From assembly GCA_964568455.1 (NCBI GenBank), contig CAZMPJ010000008.1, positions 1-64,000 of the forward strand: 64,000 nt of DNA, written 5' to 3'. The notes under the pieces were generated by a model. The model searched no databases. It saw only the letters and a program-made list of their open reading frames with translations, and had not been told where the DNA came from. Below, one piece after another: positions 42,181 to 50,555 of this stretch (within the stretch, counting starts at the first letter, position 1; each line of letters begins with the position of its first letter). The stretch comes from CAZMPJ01 sp964568455. GTDB taxonomy: Bacteria > Margulisbacteria > WOR-1 > O2-12-FULL-45-9. The position numbers and the translations under genes are program-made.

Positions 42181-42230
42181 TTTTAAGAAAAAGTGAAATT
42201 TCTGGCCAAAAGTGTCTATATATAGTAGGA
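42181..42230 (+). repeat. Promoter-containing direct repeat, copy 1
   Basis: The first 40 bases match 42751-42790 at 32 positions without gaps. Both copies include the TGAAATT...TATATA element and flank the 168-residue gene. Confidence 0.6.
42194..42220 (+). promoter_or_regulatory. TGAAATT-N15-CTATA promoter element (168-residue gene)
   Basis: TGAAATT 42194-42200, 15-nt spacer, CTATA 42216-42220, then TATAGTAGG. A leader with AAAAGGAG leads to ATG 42260. Confidence 0.6.
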
Positions 42231-42259
42231 AGAACAGCTAGGAAAAGGAGAAACTAAAT

Positions 42260-42766
42260 ATGAGTTACGGACAAATAGGTGGGGTAGGTAATACATCAGG
42301 ATTAGTGTGGCAATTTTTGAAGTCAGATGGCGGCACCTCAAAAGAAATTAAATATACTACTCTTACATATACTCATCCTATGGGGACATTAACAATTGCT
42401 TTCCCCAAGGGAACACATGTTCCGCAAGAGATAAGAGACATGGTCTGGAACTGTTCCGACGAGGCAAAAAGAGGAATCCCACAGAATAGGCCTTGGCGGG
42501 TTATGATTAGAATATCTGTTCAAAAAGATAAATCAGGAGAAATTGTTGAATGGCAGATATTTTCTTCTTGCGCTTATACCTCTTCTGATGGCCAAGAAAA
42601 AAGAATTACGGGTAAGGATATGATACAAAAGTGGACTGGTGAGGCAATTGGCTCGGCGACTTCAAAGAAATACATAGCAAGGCTTCAAGAGGGTGTTAAA
42701 GGTGGAGTGTTATGTCACATCGTCCTCCGTGAGTCATTGCGTTGGCCTGATTTCAAGAAAAAGTGA
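42260..42766 (+). CDS. Orphan protein, 168 residues
   Basis: No recognised family. The N-terminus is Gly/Ser-rich (MSYGQIGGVGNTSG) and is followed by a beta-rich region (EIKYTTLTYTHPMGTLTIAFPKG, WRVMIRISVQKDKSGEIVEWQIFSSCAYT) and a helical basic end. No export signal. AAAAGGAG precedes the ATG. Its stop codon TGA is the first three bases of the next TGAAATT element, and promoter-containing direct repeats lie at both ends, so the gene looks like a cassette. Confidence 0.6.
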   Translation: MSYGQIGGVGNTSGLVWQFLKSDGGTSKEIKYTTLTYTHPMGTLTIAFPKGTHVPQEIRDMVWNCSDEAKRGIPQNRPWRVMIRISVQKDKSGEIVEWQIFSSCAYTSSDGQEKRITGKDMIQKWTGEAIGSATSKKYIARLQEGVKGGVLCHIVLRESLRWPDFKKK

Positions 42767-42801
42767 AATTTTCACTAAAAAGTGTCGATATATATATAGG
42801 A
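42751..42801 (+). repeat. Promoter-containing direct repeat, copy 2
   Basis: Counterpart of 42181-42230, 570 bp downstream. Confidence 0.6.
42764..42790 (+). promoter_or_regulatory. TGAAATT-N15-CGATA promoter element (leader RNA / 281-residue gene ahead)
   Basis: TGAAATT 42764-42770, 15-nt spacer, CGATA 42786-42790, then TATATATAGG. The TGA doubles as the stop codon of the upstream gene. Confidence 0.65.
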
Positions 42802-42857
42802 CCTCATACCTAGAGAAAAATCGAACATAAGCGGACCTGCCTGTTGGTCCGTTTTTG
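42797..42857 (+). ncRNA. Possible short leader RNA or small RNA
   Basis: From the expected transcription start (about 7 nt after the -10 element) to the end of the hairpin terminator is about 60 nt. It contains no open frame of note. It could be an independent small RNA or an attenuated leader of the next gene. Inferred only from promoter and terminator positions. Confidence 0.4.
42832..42856 (+). terminator. Rho-independent terminator or attenuator in the leader
   Basis: Perfect 6-bp GC-rich stem CGGACC/GGTCCG (42832-42837, 42846-42851), 8-nt loop, then TTTTT. It lies between the promoter element and the ATG at 42876. Confidence 0.7.
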
Positions 42858-42875
42858 TTATTCAGGAAAAAATAT

Positions 42876-43712
42876 ATGCAAACAAAAAGCTTTTTAACTT
42901 ATGCCAGAACAGTTGGACCCGAAGTAAGGATGTCACAGGCAAAGCAAATTTTTGCCAGGGTACCGTTAGCTAAGCGAAGAGGGGCAATGGAGACATTGTT
43001 CCAAGAAGGAAACCGCTTTGCTCGGCAATTAGTGCAGCACGGAGATGACAGTGTTTTAGCTGATTTTTCTCAAGCTGAAAGAGTTAGGCTTTGGCAAGAT
43101 ATACTACTTAATGCAGATCTTATACAACAAGGCAATGATCATGCAATCTATTTTTGCCGCAGATTTTTTCCAACCCCAACTAAAGCAGCTGATTTTTTAG
43201 AAGCGGTTTTAACAGCTGATTCTTTAAAAGCCCATAAAGTGGAGTATTTAGCTCACTTAATGTCATGTTTGCGCTGGGATGAAATTCCAACTCACCTAAA
43301 AGAACACGAAATCTTTAAAGCCTTAGTTGCTGACGAACTGCAGCAAGGCGTTATTTCTCTTATTTCTAACAGAAATGGAGAAATGAGTAATATTGGTGAC
43401 ACTTATATTTGCAGCCGGGCAGAGCGATATTTTGTTACATCACAGGCCAAACAGCTTGTTTTAGTTAATAACAACATTGTTTTTAAGCGTAATCATGGCA
43501 GGTTAGACCTGGCTGTTTGTATTCGTGATTTTGTTTCTGCTTCAGGCTATGTTTTCTTTGCTGGAATGTTTTATTTAGTAGTAGGAGAACAAAATCGACT
43601 AGCTATTAACAGTCATCCTAGAGAAGCAATGATTCAAGAAAGTATTTTTTGGCAACCAACCAGAGCCTGGAATCAAACTAGAATCGAATTCCCTGCTCCT
43701 TCATCCTACTGA
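42876..43712 (+). CDS. Orphan helical protein behind an attenuator-like leader
   Basis: About 278 residues from ATG 42876, chosen because AGGAAAA precedes it and a TTG at 42855 would lie within the terminator. Largely helical (KQIFARVPLAKRRGAMETLFQEG, AERVRLWQDILLNADLIQQG), with a more beta-like end. No known domain or export signal. Expression would need read-through of the hairpin at 42832-42856. The last 35 bases overlap dapL on the other strand. Confidence 0.62.
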   Translation: MQTKSFLTYARTVGPEVRMSQAKQIFARVPLAKRRGAMETLFQEGNRFARQLVQHGDDSVLADFSQAERVRLWQDILLNADLIQQGNDHAIYFCRRFFPTPTKAADFLEAVLTADSLKAHKVEYLAHLMSCLRWDEIPTHLKEHEIFKALVADELQQGVISLISNRNGEMSNIGDTYICSRAERYFVTSQAKQLVLVNNNIVFKRNHGRLDLAVCIRDFVSASGYVFFAGMFYLVVGEQNRLAINSHPREAMIQESIFWQPTRAWNQTRIEFPAPSSY

Positions 43713-44844
43713 TAGCCTCTTTAATCCGTTTTTCCGGAATAGTGATAGCAAAGCGGACATAACCTTCACCTGATGGGCCATAGCCATTACCGGGTACAAC
43801 TAAAATCCCGCATTTTTCTAGCAAAGTTTCAGTAAAAGAAGAAGAGGTTTTTCCTTTTGGCACTGGTACCCAGACATAAAAAGTAGCTTTGGGTTTGGGA
43901 AAATTCCAACCTAAAGAAACTAGGCCATCATACAAAGCATTGCGACGTTTTTCAAAAACTTTATTATGCTCATTAACACATTTTTGTGATTTAGTTAAAG
44001 CTTCAATGCCGGCAAACTGCACCGCTTTAAAAGCACCACTGTCTAGATTGGATTTAATAGTGGCCAAGGCTCCAACTGCTTCGGCGCTGCCCACGGCCAT
44101 ACCGATTCTCCAGCCAGTCATGTTATAAGTTTTTGAGAGCGAATGAAATTCAATACAGACTTCTTTGGCGCCAGGAACTTCTAGCACGCTATGGGGGCTG
44201 TATCCATCGTAGCCCATTTCAGAGTAGGCCAGGTCTGAAACTAAAAGTAAATCATGCTCTTGGCAAAAATCAACGCATTTTTTAAAGAAAGCAAGATCAG
44301 CTACTGCACCGGTTGGATTATTAGGGTAATTAATGAACAAGATTTTTGCTTCTTCCACCACATCTTTGGAAATATTTTCTAAATCAGGCAAAAAATTGTT
44401 TTCTGCGGTTAAAGGCAGAAAGTAAGGTTCTCCGCCAGCCAGCATGGTGCCGATTTTATAAACTGGATAGGCTGGATCTGGGACTAAAGCAATGTCTCCT
44501 TCATCAATAAAAGCTAAAAATAGATGGCTAATGCCTTCTTTAGAACCAATTAAAGTGCAAACTTCTTTGGTTGGATCAAGATCAACATTAAACCTTTTTT
44601 TGTACCAATCTGCTACTGCTTTTCTAAAGTCTGGCTCACCTTTTGAGGTAGGATATTGTCCTGATTCTGGTTTTTCTAGCACATCATGCATTTTTTTGAA
44701 AATATGTTTTGGCGTAGGTAAATCTGGATCGCCAATACCAAAATCAATTACATCTATACCTTTTTTAACCAGTTCTTCTTTTTTCTCTTCAATTTTAACA
44801 AAGAGATAGGGTGGAATTTTATCTAAGCGTTTAGATTTTCTCAT
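43678..44844 (-). CDS. dapL: LL-diaminopimelate aminotransferase
   Basis: A class I/II PLP aminotransferase: FGIGDPDLPTP, YPTSKGEPDFRKAVADWY, LFINYPNNPTGAVA and the PLP lysine in FHSLSKTYNMTGWRIGMAVG. The sequence resembles DapL, which converts tetrahydrodipicolinate directly to LL-diaminopimelate. Support comes from the partner dapF (overlap 4 nt), which uses that product, and dapB elsewhere in the window. The alternative is a general aspartate-type aminotransferase. Confidence 0.88.
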   Translation of the reverse strand: MRKSKRLDKIPPYLFVKIEEKKEELVKKGIDVIDFGIGDPDLPTPKHIFKKMHDVLEKPESGQYPTSKGEPDFRKAVADWYKKRFNVDLDPTKEVCTLIGSKEGISHLFLAFIDEGDIALVPDPAYPVYKIGTMLAGGEPYFLPLTAENNFLPDLENISKDVVEEAKILFINYPNNPTGAVADLAFFKKCVDFCQEHDLLLVSDLAYSEMGYDGYSPHSVLEVPGAKEVCIEFHSLSKTYNMTGWRIGMAVGSAEAVGALATIKSNLDSGAFKAVQFAGIEALTKSQKCVNEHNKVFEKRRNALYDGLVSLGWNFPKPKATFYVWVPVPKGKTSSSFTETLLEKCGILVVPGNGYGPSGEGYVRFAITIPEKRIKEAISRMKEQGIRF

Positions 44845-45641
44845 GCTGTGTAATCTCCTTCAAAAACTTTTATGGCAGGCCCGCGCATTAAGACATGACT
44901 GTCGTCAGTTAACTCAATATCCAGGTTTCCGCCGGGTAAATGAACCACTGCGCGTTTGCCGACTTTACCGGCTTTATTAGCTGCTACCACACTAGCGCAA
45001 GCTCCAGTGCCGCAAGCTAAGGTTTCTCCTGCTCCTCTTTCCCAAACTTCTACTTCGATTTCTTTATCATTTAATATTTGCACAAATTCAACGTTGGTGC
45101 GATTAGGAAAATTAGGATGATTTTCAATTTCCGGCCCAATTTCAACTACATTAACTTTTGTTAGATCATCCACAAAAATAACCGCATGCGGATTCCCCAT
45201 TGAGATATTATTAATAGTATATTCCTTGTTGTTAATTGTTAATTGTTCATTGTTAATTATTTTTGGTATCCCCATGTCGACTTCGATACCAATTACTTGT
45301 TTTTCTGGTCCAAGAATCACGGCCGGAAGCATTACGCCGGCTAAAGTTTCAACTGAAAGTACTTCTTCTTTTAATTGATCTGTTTCATAAACATGTTTAG
45401 CAAAGCATCTGATGCCATTGCCGCACATTTCTGGTTCTGATCCATCAGGATTAAGAATTTGCATGCGATAATGCGCTTTTTTTGATGGCCAAACAATCAA
45501 CAACCCATCTGCGCCAATGCCAAAATGGCGATCGCAAACATCTTGAGCCAATTTCTTTAAGTCAACCTGCTCAAGATTATCTTTGCGGCTGTCAATCAGC
45601 ACAAAATCATTGCCTAAACCGTGATATTTGTAAAATTTCAT
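44841..45641 (-). CDS. dapF: Diaminopimelate epimerase
   Basis: Converts LL- to meso-diaminopimelate. The two catalytic cysteines are in EMCGNGIRCF (about residue 73) and ETLACGTGACAS; MKFYKYHGLGNDFVLID is the standard start, so ATG 45641 is used although the frame is open to 45863. Residues about 128-146 (INNEQLTINNKEYTINNI) are an unusual Asn/Thr/Ile run encoded by a tandem AATTAACAATTAACAA-type repeat, in frame. A -10-like TAAAAT lies 10 nt upstream of the ATG. Confidence 0.94.
   Translation of the reverse strand: MKFYKYHGLGNDFVLIDSRKDNLEQVDLKKLAQDVCDRHFGIGADGLLIVWPSKKAHYRMQILNPDGSEPEMCGNGIRCFAKHVYETDQLKEEVLSVETLAGVMLPAVILGPEKQVIGIEVDMGIPKIINNEQLTINNKEYTINNISMGNPHAVIFVDDLTKVNVVEIGPEIENHPNFPNRTNVEFVQILNDKEIEVEVWERGAGETLACGTGACASVVAANKAGKVGKRAVVHLPGGNLDIELTDDSHVLMRGPAIKVFEGDYTA
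45205..45262 (-). repeat. AATTAACAA-type tandem repeat inside dapF
   Basis: Degenerate tandem copies of AATTAACAAT/AATGAACA on the minus strand, translated in frame as an Asn-Ile-Thr-rich insertion between the VDMGIPKI and SMGNPHAV motifs of DapF. Confidence 0.6.
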
Positions 45642-45667
45642 GATACTTAAGATTTTAGCATAATTAG

Positions 45668-45694
45668 TGAAATTTTTCAGGAGAATGGACGATA
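45668..45694 (+). promoter_or_regulatory. TGAAATT-N15-CGATA promoter element (900-residue cassette)
   Basis: TGAAATT 45668-45674, 15-nt spacer, CGATA 45690-45694; ATG 45702 is 7 nt away, so the transcript is leaderless. Confidence 0.65.
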
Positions 45695-45701
45695 TTTGAG
45701 T

Positions 45702-48404
45702 ATGGGTATGACTAATCGAAAGATAATGGACATAGCTCCTTTGCGTAAGATCTTTCCTGCTCGGGCACATGATCTTATAAATCAAGTACAAGGATTGCAT
45801 ACAAACCTGGATTTGCCCGGCCTTTGCAGGGTAGTTAGTGACTTGCAAAAAATAAGACATCATCCAGCGGTTTTAATTCCTTTATATGAAATTATCTGTT
45901 CTGTGGCAAATCAAACAAGGCAATATACGCACGCAACAGAATTTGCCTTACGCATAATGAGCTTAGGCAAAGGCGATGTGCTTACATCTGCCACTGCGCT
46001 TTTAGAGCGAGCTAGTTTGCAGTATGGGGAATTAGGTGGTGACGATCAATTAGAAATAACAAGACATTTTCATAAATATTTAAGGGGTGCGGGAAATTTT
46101 GCTAAATTGCAGGATCTTTCGGTAGACCTGCAGGCTAGTTGGGCAATTATATTTACTCTCATTTTTCCTAAACAATACTTGTCAGAGCAAATAATTCTAA
46201 TTGAAAATACTTTTGTTGGAAGTGATAGCAGAAAAAGAAAAGCAGGAGCCGCAATAACCTATATCAGCTTAGCACGCAGAATTTTTTCTATTGAAAGAAA
46301 ACCTATAAAAATAGCAAAACTCCGCTCAATGGCTGAATATGTTTTTGCAAATGAACCAGAAGCCGTAATTGATCCAGAGAGATGTTCTGAAGAATATTTT
46401 GATGATCTTATAGCAAGCTTGGCCCGCTTTGATTTATTTGATTTGGTTGACCAGGCTATGCAAATACGTGACCCCGAACCTAATTTAGCCATACATTTAT
46501 ATGTTGGTTTATTAAAAATACTACAACAGGATCTAAAAGTTGCTTATGTGGAAGATTTAAAGCTTGAAGGTCAAATTCGGTCAGCCAGCATGTCTGATGT
46601 ATTAAGGGCGGAATTTAGTTTGTTATCTACAAGGATAGCAAGAGATTATATGGAAAGCATAAAACGCCCCCACGCAGAGTTTGAGCTGGGTTTTGAGCCG
46701 TCGAATTATTTTGAAAGAGCTTTTTTGGCTCCACTATCTGATTGCCCTCAATTAGTGGCTGGAATAGTTGCTTTACGTCGAAGTGTATTAGTAGAATTTG
46801 GTAAAGCAGTATCAAGGCCAAACTATTTTGTTACTGAGGCAAGCGCAAAAAACGTTTTGGGGGTTAAGCTTTTACGGGCAAATATAGTGCAGCTGCCTGG
46901 CTCAACCAAGCTTGAAGTGTATGTTTTTAATGAACAAGAAACTGCTTGTGCAAAAGCCTATTTTATTTTAAAGCTTAATGTGAAAGGTGAGGTATGTGGA
47001 ATTGAGCCTCAACTCTATCTTGAAGGGGTAAAGCCCAGAGACCGCCAAAACATAATACTTTTTTGGGAATATATAACCTTGGCGTTGTTAGCAGGAAGCC
47101 GCTTATATGAAGATACTGATGGTGAGGTGGAAGAAAGCGATCTTGATCTTCTAGCAGGCGAAATTTATGAGTTTTCAAAAAAAATTGCCTTAAAAGAAAA
47201 CTTTGCTGCTTTTCAAACTATTGAAGAGGGTTTTGTTGAAGAAGAAAAATATCGCGAAAAAGAAGTTGATCTTAATAACTGCTATCGCTTGGCCAGAATG
47301 ATTTTTGAATCTTTTATAGAACAAGTAACTCCAGCAACTTATGCGCTATCTGAGCAAGACTTTTTAGCTGATATTTTTACTTCAATTACTTTTATAGACC
47401 CCAAAGATTTAGAAAAGGTTTCTGATGATGTAACTATAAGACAAATTTTAGCTGATCATGAAAATGTTGAAGCAGCCAAGTTCCCTTTTATAGTTGTTTT
47501 AAAAGATAAGGCCGGGTCAGATATTATAATTCAAGTTAAAAGTGCTGATGAAATAAATGTATTAGGCTCAAGAGGCGAAAGGATTAATGCCTTATTGCAA
47601 AAATATATTCTGGAGCTCGTTTTTGGTGCTAGCGCTAAACGGTTGGCAAGAACAAAAACTGGAGCTGGTCAAGGAGCGATAATTTTTGATGAAACAGAAG
47701 AGGCTGCTGGGCCAGAGCAGGTCTTAAGAAATGTTTATCAAAGAGAATTTTTAAAATTAGTTGATCAGAAAGGTATTTTTGCTTTTCCTTGGCTTTATAC
47801 TGAATCTGCCGGCAGAGATGATGTTTTATTTTATCCATTTGAAAACCAGGATGTTGCAGCCAAAAGAAACTTATTTGAAGAAAGAGATGGTAGAGAAATA
47901 TTTGTTCAGATAGAGCCTTTTGGTTCGATCAGAGTATTACCAGTTTCAAGAAGAAAAGGAAAAGGCGGCGGTTGGATTTTTAGGCCAAAAGACAGAACAA
48001 CTCTTCGCGAACGACAAAAGGAATTATTAGCAGATAGCAGCCCTTTTCCAGCATTTTATCGGCTTTATATTAAAACTACTTTCTCGAATGAAGAGGGCAA
48101 TGAATCTGTTCAGATTATTACTCCTTATGCTTTGCGGGAAGATGAAGATGAAATATGGTCAGATGATGTTTTGGGTAGGTTGGAAGCTGAAATCGCACAA
48201 GGGGAACATAAGGCTGACCCAATAAAATTATTAAAAGGAACTTCTGGTGAGCGCAGAAGGAAGCTTGAAGCCAGAATTCAATCCGGCGAGCTCACAATAG
48301 TAGAACAGACAACAGAGATTTTTGAAATAAACACTACTTATCATCGGCCTAAAATGGTTAGTTTAGCGGAGTTGTTGGAGCAAGGTTGTGAGTTGGAGAG
48401 ATAA
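45702..48404 (+). CDS. Large orphan protein, family shared with 58631-61210
   Basis: About 900 residues, no recognised domain, no signal peptide. ATG 45702 is preferred (leaderless position after the promoter element); TTG 45696 and ATG 45708 are alternatives. The first 450 residues look helical; a beta-rich middle follows (NIVQLPGSTKLEVYVFNEQE). The last about 350 residues align with the protein at 58631: PFPAFYRLYIKTTF vs VLPVYYGLYILTYF, LKGTSGERRRKLEARIQSGELTIVEQ vs LKGTSRQDRALLEAELASEQLTILEQ, and INTTYHRPKM...LLEQGCELE vs LNTTFKRPTM...LLEQGYTLE. It is followed 3 nt later by the 305-residue gene. Confidence 0.75.
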   Translation: MGMTNRKIMDIAPLRKIFPARAHDLINQVQGLHTNLDLPGLCRVVSDLQKIRHHPAVLIPLYEIICSVANQTRQYTHATEFALRIMSLGKGDVLTSATALLERASLQYGELGGDDQLEITRHFHKYLRGAGNFAKLQDLSVDLQASWAIIFTLIFPKQYLSEQIILIENTFVGSDSRKRKAGAAITYISLARRIFSIERKPIKIAKLRSMAEYVFANEPEAVIDPERCSEEYFDDLIASLARFDLFDLVDQAMQIRDPEPNLAIHLYVGLLKILQQDLKVAYVEDLKLEGQIRSASMSDVLRAEFSLLSTRIARDYMESIKRPHAEFELGFEPSNYFERAFLAPLSDCPQLVAGIVALRRSVLVEFGKAVSRPNYFVTEASAKNVLGVKLLRANIVQLPGSTKLEVYVFNEQETACAKAYFILKLNVKGEVCGIEPQLYLEGVKPRDRQNIILFWEYITLALLAGSRLYEDTDGEVEESDLDLLAGEIYEFSKKIALKENFAAFQTIEEGFVEEEKYREKEVDLNNCYRLARMIFESFIEQVTPATYALSEQDFLADIFTSITFIDPKDLEKVSDDVTIRQILADHENVEAAKFPFIVVLKDKAGSDIIIQVKSADEINVLGSRGERINALLQKYILELVFGASAKRLARTKTGAGQGAIIFDETEEAAGPEQVLRNVYQREFLKLVDQKGIFAFPWLYTESAGRDDVLFYPFENQDVAAKRNLFEERDGREIFVQIEPFGSIRVLPVSRRKGKGGGWIFRPKDRTTLRERQKELLADSSPFPAFYRLYIKTTFSNEEGNESVQIITPYALREDEDEIWSDDVLGRLEAEIAQGEHKADPIKLLKGTSGERRRKLEARIQSGELTIVEQTTEIFEINTTYHRPKMVSLAELLEQGCELER

Positions 48405-48407
48405 GGC

Positions 48408-49325
48408 ATGCCCCTAATTAAACCTTTTGCGCAACTGCCACTGATGAAGATCAGAAATGTTAAAGTTGATCTTCCTTTAAGTCGAAGAGTTAGTGTTGTC
48501 CGCTCAACTGGCATCCCAGCTAAAACTGATCCAGCTCATTTTGTGCAAACCATGCTGGACTGGGAAGCAAGAATGGGTACAACACATGCGGTGTTAGCAG
48601 GCATGATGCTTATGACTGGCACAGCTGAAGTTGATGATGTAATTGATGGATTTGAAACCTTTCACCGCATTTATGACAAAGTAGCTCCTTTTATGCAAAA
48701 CTGCACGCTGACGGAACTAGAACGATTTACAACTTTCTTAAAAGGTAAATTAAATTTTGCTCCTTTTTATCCTGACTTTTACCTTGGTTTAAAAAGTTTT
48801 GAAGCTAATTTAGATGGAGCGGATAAGATAGTGGGGGATTGTGTTGTTTGCGCGGCAATATATGATTTGCTTTATTCCCAGGCTGGAGGGATAGCTGGGG
48901 CAGGCTTTAGAGTTATTGATTTGCATACAAGAGCTTATTTGCCAGATTTAAATTATAATTTTGAAATTGGCAGCGACGAGCAACCACAAGAGTATTTACG
49001 CTTTAAACCAGTTCAATCTACTACACCTTATCTTTTTAGTAGTATGTTTTCTTTTTTAACCGTAGCTTCTTTGTTGTCAATTATTATGTTTGTTAGAGTG
49101 GAGACAGGAGGAAAAGCAAATTACAAGTTACTTTCTGCAGATAAGCTTGCTTTTCTCATGAATTGGCTTGAGTGCGCTGAAGCCATAAACCCATATCATA
49201 TTTGCATTTATTTTAACAAAGAAAATGTTTATGAAGCGACGGGGAAAAAAGGCGAAGCGGCTTTGCAGGGAACAGTTGTTGATGAGTTGATGGGCTTTGT
49301 TGGTCAGCAGATTATAGTGGCTTAG
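48408..49325 (+). CDS. Orphan protein, second gene of the 900-residue cassette
   Basis: A 305-residue protein of unknown family. DGADKIVGDCVVCAAIYDLLYSQAGGIAGAGFRVIDLHTRAYLPDLNY has a GDC...A...LL...GI.A...H pattern reminiscent of transglutaminase-like cysteine proteins, but the match is weak. A hydrophobic stretch (TPYLFSSMFSFLTVASLLSIIMFV) at about 205-228 could be buried or membrane-associated. It starts 3 nt after the large gene, so it is cotranscribed. It overlaps the convergent queD by 4 nt. Confidence 0.65.
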   Translation: MPLIKPFAQLPLMKIRNVKVDLPLSRRVSVVRSTGIPAKTDPAHFVQTMLDWEARMGTTHAVLAGMMLMTGTAEVDDVIDGFETFHRIYDKVAPFMQNCTLTELERFTTFLKGKLNFAPFYPDFYLGLKSFEANLDGADKIVGDCVVCAAIYDLLYSQAGGIAGAGFRVIDLHTRAYLPDLNYNFEIGSDEQPQEYLRFKPVQSTTPYLFSSMFSFLTVASLLSIIMFVRVETGGKANYKLLSADKLAFLMNWLECAEAINPYHICIYFNKENVYEATGKKGEAALQGTVVDELMGFVGQQIIVA

Positions 49326-49678
49326 CCAAAATAACTTGCACTAGTCTTTTCAGATTCAAAAACCGTTACTTTTGCCAGCTCTTTAATGTCTTTTTTAAGT
49401 TTTTCGTAAATTAGTTTAGCAATAATTTCACAAGAAGGGTTTTTGTCTTTGAATTCCGGCAGACCATTTAAATTTTGATGATCAAATTTGTCTATAACCT
49501 TTTTTAGTTTTGCTTTTACTTCTTTAAAATCAACCATGATCCCGATCTTATTCAGTTTATCTCCCTTTAAATAAACCTGGACCTTCCAGGTGTGACCATG
49601 CAGGTTTTCGCAAGGGCCGCTATAACCCCGCAGCGCATGAGCTGAGCTGAAAGTATCTTCTATCATAAGTTCAAACAT
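49322..49678 (-). CDS. queD: 6-carboxy-tetrahydropterin synthase
   Basis: QueD/6-pyruvoyltetrahydropterin synthase family, first committed step towards queuosine and other deazapurines. Zinc ligands are in TFSSAHALRGY and NLHGHTWKVQV; GIMVDFKEVK, DHQNLNG and a late TVFESEKTSASY complete the family pattern. Length 118 is normal. Last gene of the cca-amidase-murI-queD run. Confidence 0.92.
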   Translation of the reverse strand: MFELMIEDTFSSAHALRGYSGPCENLHGHTWKVQVYLKGDKLNKIGIMVDFKEVKAKLKKVIDKFDHQNLNGLPEFKDKNPSCEIIAKLIYEKLKKDIKELAKVTVFESEKTSASYFG

Positions 49679-49687
49679 AATTTAATT

Positions 49688-50536
49688 TTACCCTAATTTA
49701 ACCTGTTTTGCACCAACGATGGATTTTCCCAGCAGCCTGCTCCCCACATCCTGAAAATGGATGGCTGATCCAGTAACCAGAAAACTTCCTTTAGCAGGAC
49801 TATCCGTGGTTTTAATGGTGCCGGCTTTTTTTAACATATTTTTTGCTTGAGTCACCGCTTCAACAGCTGGATCAATTAAGCTTACACTTGGTCCAACAAT
49901 CTCTTTTATCACTTTAGCTAAGTGAGGGTAGTGGGTGCAACCGAGGATTAAAGTATCAATTCCAGCGGAAATTAAAGGTTTTAAGTATTCTTTAGCCACT
50001 TTTCTGGTTTCATCTGTTTCAACCATGCCATCTTCAATTAGCGGAACAAATAATGGACAGGCAACTGCCTGGACTTGAGCTTCGTTACCAATTTTATTTT
50101 GAAAAGCGCCAGAATTAACTGTGCCAGCAGTGGCAATTACGCCGATTTGTTTATTTTTAGTTACAGAAAGTGCGGCGCGTGAGCCAGCATCAATCAAATT
50201 AATTAGTTCAACCGCATATTCATCTTTTACTACTGGATAAGCAATGGCTGACGAGGTGCCGCAGGCCATGATAATTAATTTTGCGCCTTGGTTAATCAAA
50301 AAAGGAATAATTTCCTGGTTAATTTTAATAATTTCTTGAGGAGACCTGCCGCCATAAGGAACTCGAGCAGTATCTGCCAAATAAATATAATCTTCATTGG
50401 GTAATTGCTTTAAAACTTGAGCCAAAACAGTTAAACCACCCACTCCAGAATCAAAAATTCCAATTGGAGAAGAAGGAGTGGCTTTTTTTGCTTTTTGTAT
50501 TCCACTAACTTTAGTGCCCACTTTTTCAATTCCCAA
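49688..50536 (-). CDS. murI: Glutamate racemase
   Basis: Makes D-glutamate for peptidoglycan. SPIGIFDSGVGGLTVLAQ, the first catalytic cysteine in IIMACGTSSAIA and the second in LILGCTHYPHL are present. The N-terminal extension of about 25 residues is unusual; the listed start is TTG 50536, but GTG 50521 is also possible because there is no clear ribosome site. It lies 20 nt after the amidase remnant. Confidence 0.92.
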   Translation of the reverse strand: MGIEKVGTKVSGIQKAKKATPSSPIGIFDSGVGGLTVLAQVLKQLPNEDYIYLADTARVPYGGRSPQEIIKINQEIIPFLINQGAKLIIMACGTSSAIAYPVVKDEYAVELINLIDAGSRAALSVTKNKQIGVIATAGTVNSGAFQNKIGNEAQVQAVACPLFVPLIEDGMVETDETRKVAKEYLKPLISAGIDTLILGCTHYPHLAKVIKEIVGPSVSLIDPAVEAVTQAKNMLKKAGTIKTTDSPAKGSFLVTGSAIHFQDVGSRLLGKSIVGAKQVKLG

Positions 50537-50555
50537 TTTTCTTATATAACCTACT

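Noticed and set aside
45618..45640. TGAAATT at the start codon of dapF on the minus strand
   Set aside because: No second box at the right spacing; it is coding sequence (Met-Lys-Phe).
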